This document shows, in pieces, positions 1 to 8,700 of a stretch of 12,319 bases of DNA. Position 1 is the first letter of the stretch, and each line of letters opens with the position of its first letter. Position numbers and translations under genes: made by a program. Source of the DNA: Chrysochromulina tobinii (taxonomy: Eukaryota; Haptophyta; Prymnesiales; Chrysochromulinaceae). The stretch spans positions 1 through 12,319 of the forward strand of contig JWZX01000788.1 in the NCBI GenBank assembly GCA_001275005.1, given 5' to 3'. The notes beneath the pieces are model-generated. The model made no database searches. It was not told where the DNA came from and saw nothing but the letters and a program-made list of their open reading frames with translations.

Positions 1-99
1 GCAGGGACCGGGTTGTCGCGCTCACCAGGCTGCTTGTGTAGCTCTGATGAACAGCAATTCAAGTCAAACACGCGACCAAGTTTACGCACGCGGAGTCGA

Positions 100-3000
100 A
101 TGGTGAAGCCCCCCTTGTCGATGAAGACAAAGCTCGACGTGGCCTCCAAGGCTCCCAAGCTCTTCATCCCGGGGAAAGCTTTCCCCGTGCCTTCAACAGC
201 AGCGCCCGTGCCCGTGCCAACACCGGCATCAGCACCTTCCCGATCCGCTGGAGGGGCCGCCGTCACCGCACTCGGGCTCGCCGCCAACGCGGAGAAGGCG
301 GCAGCGGAGAAGGCGGTAGTCATGGATGTGGCACCTGGCCGTGGATGGGACTACATCCAAGGTAAGGGTGCAGCTGTGCTTCGACACCTCGAGACAGGTC
401 ATGCTGTTGGTCTTTCGGATGGCTCAAATGGCTATGTACATCTTAAGCAGGGTGATACAGCGCCTGAACTGGTCGAGTTTCCCCTCGGCACTCAACCACA
501 GGATTGGAGTGCCGAAGAGCGCAGATTGCTTGGCATTCTCATGACTTCGCCAGGCGCTCATCCGCTGAGCACATCGTTGGGCTGCACCACCACGTTTGGT
601 CGTTGGAAGTTCACTATCGAGGACAGTGGCCTTGTCATGCTACATAATTCGTCTCAAGGTGAGTCACCGGAGAGAACGCGCTGTCTCGCAGAGCATGGAT
701 ACGAACGACCACGGAGCGCTCACCACCTAACGGAAATTGTGGCCAAACATGCAGCTTTGCAGGGGAAGACCGCCGGCACCAACGCGCCGGCGCTCGCGCT
801 CGCGATCGCGACTCCGAGCCTCTTCGGAGGCGCACCGGCGCCAGCTGCCGGCCTTTTCAGAAGCACACCGGCCGCCGGCCTTTTCAGAAGCACACCGGCG
901 CCAGCTGCCGGCCTTTTCAGAAGCACAACGGCGCCAGCTGCCGGGTTTTTCGTAGCCCCGGCGCCAGCTGCCGGCCTTTTCGGAGGCGCACCGGCGCCGG
1001 CTGTCAACCCCTTCAACGCGCCAGCCGCCGGCCTTTTCGGCGGCGCACCGGCGCCAGCCGCCGGCCTTTTCGGAGGCGCACCGGCGCCAGCCGCCGGCCC
1101 TTTCGGAGGCGCGCAGGCGCCAGCTGCCGGCCTTTTCGTAGCCCCGGCGCCAGCCGCCGGCCTTTTCGGAGGCGCACCGGCGCCAGCTGCCGGCCTTTTC
1201 GGAGGCGCACCAGCGCCAGCCGCCGGCCTTTTCGGCGGCGCACCGGCGCCAGCTGCCGGCCTTTTCAGAAGTACAACGGCGCCAGCTGCCGGGGTTTTCG
1301 TAGCCCCGGCGCCAGCTGCCGGCCTTTTCGGAGGCGCACCGGCGCCGGCTGTCAACCCCTTCAACGCGCCAGCCGCCGGCCTCTTCGGAGGCGCACCGGC
1401 GCCAGCTGCCGGCCTTTTCGGAGGCGCACCGGCGCCAGCTGTCAACCCCTTCAACGCGCCAGCCGCCGGCCTTTTCGGCGGCGCACCGGCGCCAGCCGCC
1501 GGCCATTTCGGAGGCGCACCGGCGCCAGCCGCCGGCCCTTTCGGAGGCGCACAGGCGCCAGCTGCCGGGTTTTTCGTAGCCCCGGCGCCAGCCGCCGGCC
1601 TTTTCGGAGGCGCACCGGCGCCAGCTGCCGGCCTTTTCGGAGGCGCACCAGCGCCAGCTGCCGGCCTTTTCGGCGGCGCACCGGCGCCAGCTGCCGGCCT
1701 TTTCAGGAGCACACCGGTGCCAGCTGCCGGGTTTTTCGTAGCCCCGGCGCCAGCTGCCGGCCTTTTCGGAGGCGCACCGGCGCCAGCTGTCAACCCCTTC
1801 AATGCGCCAGCCGCCAGCCTCTTCGGAGGCGCACCGGCGCCAGCCGCCGGCCTTTTCGGAGGCGCACCGGCGCCAGCTGCCGGCCTCTTCGGAGGCGCAC
1901 CGGCGCCAGCTGCCGGCCTTTTCGGAGGCGCACCGGCGCCAGGTGCCGGTTTTTTCGTAGCCCCGGCGCCAGCTGCCGGCCTTTTCGGAGGCGCACCAGC
2001 GCCAGCTGCCGGCCTTTTCGGAGGCGCACCGGCGCCAGCCGCCGGCCTTTTTGGAGGCGCACCGGCGCCAGCTGTCAACCCCTTCAACGCGCCAGCTGCC
2101 GGCCTCTTCGGAGGCGCACCGGAGCCAGCTGTCAACCCCTTCAACGCGCCAGGATCTCCGCCGACCTTCACCTTTGGAAGTGCCTCGATAACATTTGGCG
2201 CGCCCGCGCCCGCGCCCGCTGTCGGCTTCGGCGACTTTGGCGGTGGTGCCGCTGGCTTCGGCGATGGTGCCGCCGGCTTTGGCGGTGGTGCCGCCGGCGT
2301 TAGCGGGACGGCCGCGGCCGGCACGGGCGACCCACCGTATAAGCCGGTGCAGGAGAGGGAGCAAGTCGCGGGCGCGCCCGGCCAAGTGCAGGTATACCAG
2401 TACTGCTCGATCACCAAGATGCCTCAGTACGGAGCCAAATCGTTGGAGGAGCTCCGGTTCGAGGACTACGCCAAGGGTAATACGGGTGCAGTCGTACTTC
2501 GGGTGGAGGGCGCGGGTGCTTACGACCATGTCCAAGGTGAGTACAAGGTGGACGTCGCCGCTGGCCCTTGCGCTGCTGAGTGTGCAGATAAGGCGACTCG
2601 TGTTTGCGTCGAGTTTGATGGCGGGAAAGGAAGGAACAACTACATCGCTTCGACTGAGCTCAATCTGACAAGGCTCGCCGGCGGGTACCGGATGGGCGAC
2701 CGCGTGACGACTCGCGTCGTTTGTGGTAAAGTCGCGGTTGGGGAGGCAGGCACGGTGATTGGCCCTTGCAGCTCTCAGGTGGACGATAAGGCGACTCGTG
2801 TTTGCGTCGAGTTTGATGGCGGGAAAGGACGGTTGAACTACATCGCTTCGACTGAACTCCGTCTGACAAGGCTCGCCGGCGGGTACCGGAGGGGCGACCG
2901 CGTGACAGCTGGCTTGAACATGTACCCAGTCGCGGTTGGGGACGCAGGCACGGTGATTGGCCCTTGCACTGCTGAGTGTGCAGATCAGGCGAATCGTGTC

Positions 3001-5604
3001 TGCGTCGAGTTTGATGGTGGAAAGGGACGGATCAACTGCCCTGCTTCGATTCTGATGGAGCCGTTGCCACCTCGATTAAGCCAAGCCTTGACAGACAATC
3101 ATGTGATGTTGAATCAGCTCGACCTGGGCGTGATCGATTGGATGGTAGCCTCGTACAAGAAATGCGAATCCGATCAGGAGCGTGATTTTGTGCTCAAGAT
3201 TATTCTGCAGACCCTCGTCCATGGGTGGCCCCAGTCTTCCAAGCAGGCGGACTGTGGACGTTACAAGTACTGGAACAGACTGGCACTCGTGCCGAGGAGT
3301 CGGCAAGCATTGCAAGCAGCGCTACGGGAGTACTCCGTTAACTACAAACGAGAGTTACAAACGAGAGTCTCCGATTACACAGAATTCCTTCATAGTGCGG
3401 ATAACCAATTCTACCAACAGGTGGAAGCGTGGGCACGGGAGGATGCCATCCTACGCGAGGCCAAGGAGAAGCAACGGCAGGCGCTCGAGGAGAAGAAGCA
3501 GGCCGAAATCAAGGAGCGGGAGGAACGCAGGAAGGCGGTTGAAGCGAGGCAGGCGAAAGGGAATGTTTCGTCAAGGCTCGAGGACGCTAACCCGGGGAAG
3601 AAGAAACCCTGGAGTGTGGATGAATTGGGTTCGGAGCTCTTCCGCCTTGCATTCGAGGGCGGAGATACGCGACAGCTCGAGCCCCTTCTCAACAAGGTCA
3701 GCAACCTGAGCCTCAAGAAGCGGACCAAGGTGCGCGAGTGGGTCGACGATTCGGGTGCGACGCCGCTGTATGCGGCCGCGTACAACGGCAACGTCGACGC
3801 ACTCAAGCTGCTCCTACGTGCGCAGTTTGCGCCCGACATGTTCCACACCAAAGATGGCGTGACGCCCCTCTACGCGGCGTGTGACCGTGGTCATCTGGCG
3901 ACGGTGAAGGAGCTCGTCAAGGGGCGTGCGGACCCGATGCTCAGCATGCGGGACACCGCCTTCACCCCCTTGACCATTGCCGAGACCATCGCCGAGACCA
4001 AGGGGACGAAGAGTGTGCACCAGTCGATCGTGGAGCTGCTGCGTGCACACGTGAACTCGCCGCAGGTGCTTACGGCAGCGCCGACCAAAAGCTCCGCTGT
4101 GCCGACCATGAAGACCCTCACGAAGCTTTTCGAGGACGAGGGTGAGGAGGGGGTCAAGAACAAGAAGCAACTCGAGGAACTGAAGTTGCAACTCGAGCAA
4201 GTCGGGAAGAACAAGAAGCAACTCGAGCAACTCGGGAAGAACAAGTTTGAGAAACAAAGGGCTTGGGGAGGAGGAGGAGTGATCGAGGAGGAGGGGGAGG
4301 AGGGGGAGGAGGGGGAGGAAGCGGAGGGCAGGAAGGAGGGGGAGAACAGGGAGGACAGGGAGGACAGAGAGGAGGGGGAGGGCAGGGAGGAGGGTGGTTT
4401 CTTCACAAGCGTCGAAACACGTTCGAATGGAAAGGAGGGGGAGGAGCAGCAGCCAGAGGAGAGCCACTTTCATGTGGAGCAGCAGAGCATCGGGGAGGCA
4501 GAGCGTGAGGTGGAGCGAGTCGCTCATCGTCCGGCCTTGAGCTCGGGATTGAGCTCGGGATTGAGCTCAGCCACGCTCGACAGTGCGACCGTGCGTCCGG
4601 CCGAGTCCTTCGACTCCCTCATCACGGCCCTTCACTCTAGTGCCTCAAGCTCTGATGTGTTGCGTGCTGCTCTGAAGCAGCTCGACTGTGTCGACGAGGA
4701 CAGCCTCGATGACGCTCGCAAGAGGCGCTGGCGTGAGGCTCTGAGTTGGGGCCAAGAGCACCTCGACCACCTGACGATGAAGGAGGCCACCTCGCTCTAC
4801 GCCCTGGAATGCGAGCTGCCTGTCGACCTTGGACCGAAAAGCTGCTTCTCGGCCCACACCATTCTCGTGGTGGACAATAGCGCCTCGATGCGGCAGGTCG
4901 ATGTGCACACGGGCACCGCTGAGGGCGACATCTCACGGACAGAGGCGGCTAAGCGGCTACTCACGACACACTTCCTCAAGACGCAGATCGATGCGGGCGC
5001 GCAGGCGCACGAGCGCGTGTCGCTGATCAAGATCCAGAGGGGTTCGACGAGGCCCCCGTTTGCCCTCTTCCCGCTCGATCATAGCCTCGCTGACCGCATC
5101 CTGCGCGCCATCGACGAGCCTCGAGGGCATGGCGACTACCTGCCCGCACTCGAGCTGCTCGCCAAGCTGGTGGAGCTCACAGCCCCTTTCATGAAGGAGA
5201 GCGCCAAGACGTCAATCCTCTTCTTCTCCGACGGCAAGCCCTCCGATCACATCGATGAGCGCGTGCTGCCCGCGCACCTACGGCAGGCGCTGTCGGAGCT
5301 GCACAAGGCAGTGCAGCGGAGCGGCAGTTACATCGAGCAGTTCTCGCTCCTTGGCTTTGGCGAGGCCGATGAGGCGATGCTGCGCATGATGGCAGAGGCG
5401 TACCCCGCGCGCGTGGCTGAGTACCGCGCCGTGAGCGGGCCAGAGGGGTACAAGGCGCTTGAGACGGCCGTGACCACCTTTGCCTCGTCTGTGGCGGTCT
5501 CTCGCCTCTCGTCGGTCTCAGTGACCTTGGACAAGAAGCAGCGTGCGTTGCGTCGCGTCGACCGCTCCCTGGGCGAGCGCTTCTACCGTTACGAGGACTG
5601 CAAG
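100..5604 (+). CDS. Exon 1 of giant FG-repeat / ankyrin / vWA / alpha-kinase gene
   Basis: This is the first visible exon of a predicted 3023-residue protein. The frame is open from the left edge; the first ATG in frame is at 100 (G at +4, but C at -3), so an upstream exon is possible. Domain order in residues counted from this Met: unrecognised region 1-238; GLFG/PF repeats about 239-685; FG/Gly-rich tail to about 740; three 66-residue barrel-like repeats about 822-984; coiled coil 1106-1159; ankyrin repeats 1177-1319; Lys/Gln then Glu/Gly-rich stretch 1341-1434; vWA domain 1586-1801. The exon ends after Lys1835 at a GT donor, and exon 2 continues in phase 0 into an alpha-kinase. By analogy with VwkA-type kinases (family knowledge), the vWA part probably recruits or localises the kinase, and the repeats look like protein-binding or condensate-forming modules (inference). 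No signal peptide or membrane segment is visible. Coding status is very likely; function is inferred. Confidence 0.85.
814..2154 (+). repeat. GLFG/PF peptide repeat array (about 43 units, 27-33 nt period)
   Basis: The array is in frame within exon 1. The commonest unit is 11 residues, GLFGGAPAPAA (33 nt), with 9-11-residue variants GFFVAPAPAA, GLFRSTTAPAA, GPFGGAQAPAA and VNPFNAPAA. Every unit carries one or two Phe. A higher-order order is visible: the GLFRST variant starts at nt 910, 1258 and 1696 (spacings 348 and 438 nt), each time followed by an F-F/V-F-VAP unit, a GLFGG unit and a VNPFNAPAA unit. Units are near-identical at the DNA level, which implies recent unequal exchange. GLFG motifs are typical of FG nucleoporins of the Nup98/Nup116 class, but the regular spacing and Ala/Pro spacers differ from those proteins. 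The strict period also leaves other frames open on both strands; those are artefacts. Confidence 0.93.
2155..2335 (+). other. FG/Gly-Ala-rich continuation of the repeat region
   Basis: After the 33-nt array the protein keeps Phe-Gly dipeptides in a looser context: TFTFGSASITFGAP, then GFGDFGGGAAGFGDGAAGFGGG-type sequence. This resembles the FG-type cohesive disorder of nucleoporins and links the array to the folded repeats downstream. Composition alone supports this; no fold is predicted. Confidence 0.7.
2563..3054 (+). repeat. Three copies of a 66-residue (198-nt) barrel-like domain
   Basis: GGCCCTTGC recurs at 2563, 2761 and 2959, an exact 198-nt period. The full unit reads GGYRxGDRV, then VAVGxAGTVIGPC, then RVCVEFDGGKGRxNY and IASTELxLTRLA. 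The first copy lacks the GYRxGDRV half, and the third stops after the GKGRIN segment. The pattern of a GDRV strand, a GTV turn and a VEFDGGKG strand resembles small SH3-like barrels such as MIB/HERC2 or KOW modules; that assignment is inference. A role in binding protein or nucleic acid partners is possible but not shown. High DNA identity between copies points to recent duplication. Confidence 0.8.
3415..3576 (+). other. Coiled-coil / charged helix segment
   Basis: Residues about 1106-1159 of the joined protein are dominated by Glu, Lys, Arg, Gln and Ala with no Pro or Gly (for example REAKEKQRQALEEKKQAEIK). This is typical of a long charged alpha helix or coiled coil and could mediate dimerisation, which would suit trans-phosphorylation of an alpha-kinase (inference). 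Confidence 0.7.
3628..4056 (+). other. Ankyrin repeat domain
   Basis: At least two canonical ankyrin repeats are visible: SGATPLYAAAYNGNVDALKL followed by LLRAQFAPD, and DGVTPLYAACDRGHLATVKE followed by LVKGRADP. They are flanked by a degenerate N-terminal repeat (SELFRLAFEGGDTRQLEPLL) and a C-terminal one (DTAFTPLTIAE, then SIVELLRAH). Each has the TPL turn, the two-helix core and the closing small/Asp loop. Ankyrin domains bind proteins; the partner here is unknown. Confidence 0.88.
4262..4395 (+). repeat. Purine-rich GAG/GGG tract encoding a Glu/Gly/Arg-rich linker
   Basis: The plus strand is almost entirely purine for about 130 nt, with G5 runs at 4293-4297, 4302-4306 and 4311-4315 spaced exactly 9 nt. 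The unit GAGGAGGGG encodes repeated Glu-Glu-Gly, grading into EDREDREEGEGREEG. It follows a Lys/Gln/Leu-rich stretch at 4150-4260 with two near-copies of GKNKKQLEQ. The protein is an acidic flexible linker before the vWA domain; the DNA or RNA could form a G-quadruplex or triplex. Confidence 0.75.
4855..5500 (+). other. von Willebrand factor A (vWA) domain
   Basis: The domain starts with HTILVVDNSASMRQV, a hydrophobic strand leading into the MIDAS metal motif D-x-S-x-S (Asp codon at 4873). It continues through helices with EAAKRLL and the strand RVSLIKIQ, to ILFFSDGKPSD, the conserved (T/S)DG strand near 5227-5235. The usual third MIDAS element (a GGT loop) appears as GHGDYLPAL around 5128-5154, with Asp where Thr is expected. 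In VwkA-type proteins a vWA domain precedes the alpha-kinase, as here. Confidence 0.88.
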
Positions 5605-5718
5605 GTGCTGCTCCCGCCAGAGAGGCTAATTCACCTCCATGATTGCCTCTGATATACCCGAACGACTCTGATAGCCTCTGATGACCTCTGGTGGCCTATT
5701 GATCGCATCCCTCATCAG
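5605..5718 (+). other. Spliceosomal intron bounded by a 25-bp direct repeat
   Basis: The predicted intron is 114 nt, phase 0, with donor CAAG|GTGCTG and acceptor CCTCATCAG|GTGCTG. Removing it joins FYRYEDCK to VLLPPERLGDFN and links the vWA domain to the alpha-kinase in one frame. The first 23 nt (5605-5627) are identical to the first 23 nt of exon 2 (5719-5741), and the AG before each copy extends the repeat to 25 bp. The middle 89 nt are unlike the flanking exons and contain three near-copies of CTCTGAT. The length is a multiple of three, but a TGA at 5650-5652 lies in frame, so an unspliced transcript stops just after the vWA region. The call rests on frame continuity and domain logic; no transcript evidence is available. 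Confidence 0.82.
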
Positions 5719-8700
5719 GTGCTGCTCCCGCCAGAGAGGCTCGGGGACTTTAACTCGGATCTGCTCAGGCTGCCTGAAGGGCACACCCTTCTGATCTCGT
5801 CCAAGCTACTTGGCCACGGCGGCGAGCGCAACGCGTTCGTAGCCTTCTTCCTGTCCAAGAACAGCTTCACCACTGAAGATGAGGAGTGGGTGGTCAAGGA
5901 GAGTCGACACGAGCGCGCGGAGCACGAAGATGACGACTTTCATCGCAAGGCGCTCGTCACGCAGCATGCGGCGCACATGCTCGCGAAGCGCTTCAACGAC
6001 GATGCCGAGGCTCTCGAGATAGACGGCCTTCCGAGCGTCTCGTACATGAACCACTGCTTCATCAAGACGGGGCGCGTAACGCGCCGTGCCGGCGAGAAGG
6101 CAGATCCAGATGAGATCCCGCGTCGTTCGCTCTTTGCGGAGCGCAAGATTGAAGGTACCTTCCGCAAGTGGAACACGAATTTCGGCGCCGTGGTCAAGAC
6201 GATCGAACTCGATGATGAGGGCGGCGACGCCGCCGCGGGCGATGGGCGTGTGCGCCTCTCGTCCGATTGTGTGCCGCAAGCGTTCTCGCATTGGACGATT
6301 GACTTCTCCGGCCGGCCAGAATCCACCTTCAAGGGGCCCGACGGGACGGCGGGCCGGTGCCTCGTGTGCGACTTGCAGGGATGCTTCGACAAGGACGGCT
6401 CGCTCAACGGCTCGCCCAACACCTTCCTCTTCTCGGATCCGGTGATCCATTCCGATCTTGGCACGCCGCACCTGTTTGGCGCCACGGACTTGGGTAGAAA
6501 TGGGATCGCCGCGTTCCTGCGCTCGCACAAGTGCAACGACGTGTGCCGGCTGCTCCACCTGCCGGAGAACAAGGACTTTGTCGAAGAGAACGTGGGACAG
6601 CTCGAGAACTCAAGTGTGAACACGTCCTTCATCTCGGTGGCCCAGACGAAACATCTGGCCTTGCGCGCCGCCGAGCGCAAGATTAACCATCGCGAGATGC
6701 AGGCCGCCAAGAAGCACGGCGAGAAGTACCGTGGGCTCAACGGCAACTTCCAGCACGAGCTCGAGGACATCAGGCTCGTGACGAGCTCGGACCAGAAGGT
6801 GGGGGTCACGGTCATCAAGCAAGGGGCGCCGCGCCTGGACGCTCCCGGCGACGCTCCCGACGCCCGTCGCGCCCAGTACGACGCTCCCGACGCCCGACGC
6901 GCCCAGTACGACGCCCGCAGCGGCGTCGGGAGCGGTAGCAGCGGCGCTGGGGGCGGTAGCTCTCAAAAGAAGCCGGTCATCTTGTCGCTGCCCCGCGCCC
7001 CGCGACCAGCGCCGCCAATCATCACTCTTGCGCCACCCAAACCACGGACGCCACCGACACTGCCCACGCCGGAGCTACTGGCTCCCTCCGGTGTCGTTGA
7101 ACCGGTACCCGTTCCAGGGCATGCTCTCACACCCAGTGCGCCTCATGGTGAACGCGGAGGCGGGCGCGGAGGGCGTGGCGGCCGAGGCGGAGGCCGCGGT
7201 TTGGTGCACGCGGTCGCTGCTGCAGCTGCTCTGATGGCTGCAACGCCAGGTGGATCACCAGCGGAGGTGGCTGCAGTACATCCACGTCCAGGAGCTGCAT
7301 CGGAGATGACTGCAGTACATGCCCTGCCCCTGCCAGCTGCTCTGGAGGCAGGCCGAGGCGGCCGAGGGGGCCGAGGCGGCCGAGGCGGCCGAGGCCTGCA
7401 TCTTGCGTCCGCCACGTCTTCGGCACTCATGATGAGCCTCACAGGGCCTGAGGGCACCAAGTTTCTCGAGTCGATGGCGGCCGGCGTGTCGTCGTCTGCG
7501 CTGACGCACCTTGCACGCAGCCTGCCTCCGCAGGCCCTCCCATTCCCCGCTCAGCTGCTGCCTGCACGTGGCGCCGAGAGCACCGGACCACCCAACGTGG
7601 CCCTCGCCGCTGGTGTGTCGCCAACTGCCCTACCTGCCATGGAAGCTTTGCAGAGCCTTCCGAGCTTCCCCACAGCCGCCAGCTGCTCTCCTCCTGCTGA
7701 GGAAGTTGGGCGGCCCGATCCCTCTCGTCCGCCTCCCTCAAAAGCCTTGGCACCCTACTCAAGAGAGCCGGCTGCTGAGCCTGTGCCTAAGCTCGGGGCT
7801 GCTGAGCCTGCTGCTGAGCCTGCTGCTGAGCCGCCCGGGATTGGGGCGAAGCTGGCGGCCAAAGGCGCCGAGTTGGAGTTGCCGGTCGCTGATCAACTCG
7901 CTCTACGAGCCCAAGCGGCCAAGATCGCCACTGCCCTGGCTGTCGCTAAGGAGCCCCGTACGATCGACGCCGCGCCTGAGCCCATATCAGCGCCTGCGAG
8001 CGTGTCTGCGGGTGCAGAGGCCTCCGCCGCCAGAGCCGAAGTGGAGGTGAAGGTCGGCGCGGAGGTCACCCCGGAGGTCATCTCGGAGGAGGCGATGGCG
8101 ATTCGTAAGGACTGGCTCTTAAGGCAAGATCAGGCAAAGCGCGGCAACCTTCCCAAGATCAGCTTTGTGGAGTGGTATCGCCGGCTAACGCTCTTAGATC
8201 AGCGCCTTCTCACTCCACACCTCACCGAGGTGGAGAAAGAAGAGATCCGGGCGAACTCGACAGGGTTCATGGAGGTCGTCACTCGATCGTCCGCGGCGCT
8301 CAAGGAGAAGGGTGAGGGGGCGAAGCCGACTGGCGACGTAGCCCTACGTTCGCAGCAGGAGGTGCCCAAAACAGCGCTTGCGCCCGGACGCCTAGCGAAC
8401 CAATTTGGCGCGCTGGCAGCTGTGAGCCCCGAGGACACTCCCCTGACCGACAAGGAGATGCGCAAACAGGAGAAAAAGGAGCGCCGAGCCGAAGAACGGC
8501 GTCTGCAGGAACATGAGCGGCAATTCCATCCCTCATCTGTTCCCCCACAGGAGCGTCTCCAGGAGCACGGGCGGGCTGGAGCCGAGGCGCGAGAGGCGCC
8601 CCGAGAGGCACCCCCACGGAAAGTTGGAGCGCCAAAGGTTGCCGATGCAGAGAACGGCTTGCTCGAGGCACGGCTTGCGTCGAAGCACTCGACCGCGACG

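Noticed and set aside
814-2154. CRISPR-like array
   Set aside because: The repeats are coding, have no unique spacers and lie in frame within a eukaryotic exon.
814-2335. Calling the gene a nucleoporin
   Set aside because: GLFG motifs alone are not enough; there is no Nup98 autoproteolytic or other pore-anchoring domain, and the rest of the protein is an ankyrin/vWA/alpha-kinase protein.
720-2535. Long minus-strand open frames (565 and 602 codons) opposite the GLFG array
   Set aside because: They arise because a period divisible by three keeps stop codons out of several frames. Their translations are pure low-complexity repeats, and the plus frame continues into recognisable domains.
3814-4527. 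Minus-strand ORFs rich in Leu/Pro or Ser opposite the Glu-rich tract
   Set aside because: They are the complement of GAG/GGG codons, show no domain, and conflict with a well-supported plus-strand frame.
5650-5652. Premature stop making the kinase gene a pseudogene
   Set aside because: The stop lies within a GT...AG segment whose removal gives an intact frame, and the kinase motifs are all preserved.
5806-6818. Minus-strand ORFs of 250 and 292 codons opposite the kinase domain
   Set aside because: These are shadows of a conserved plus-strand domain; GC-rich codon bias leaves such frames open.
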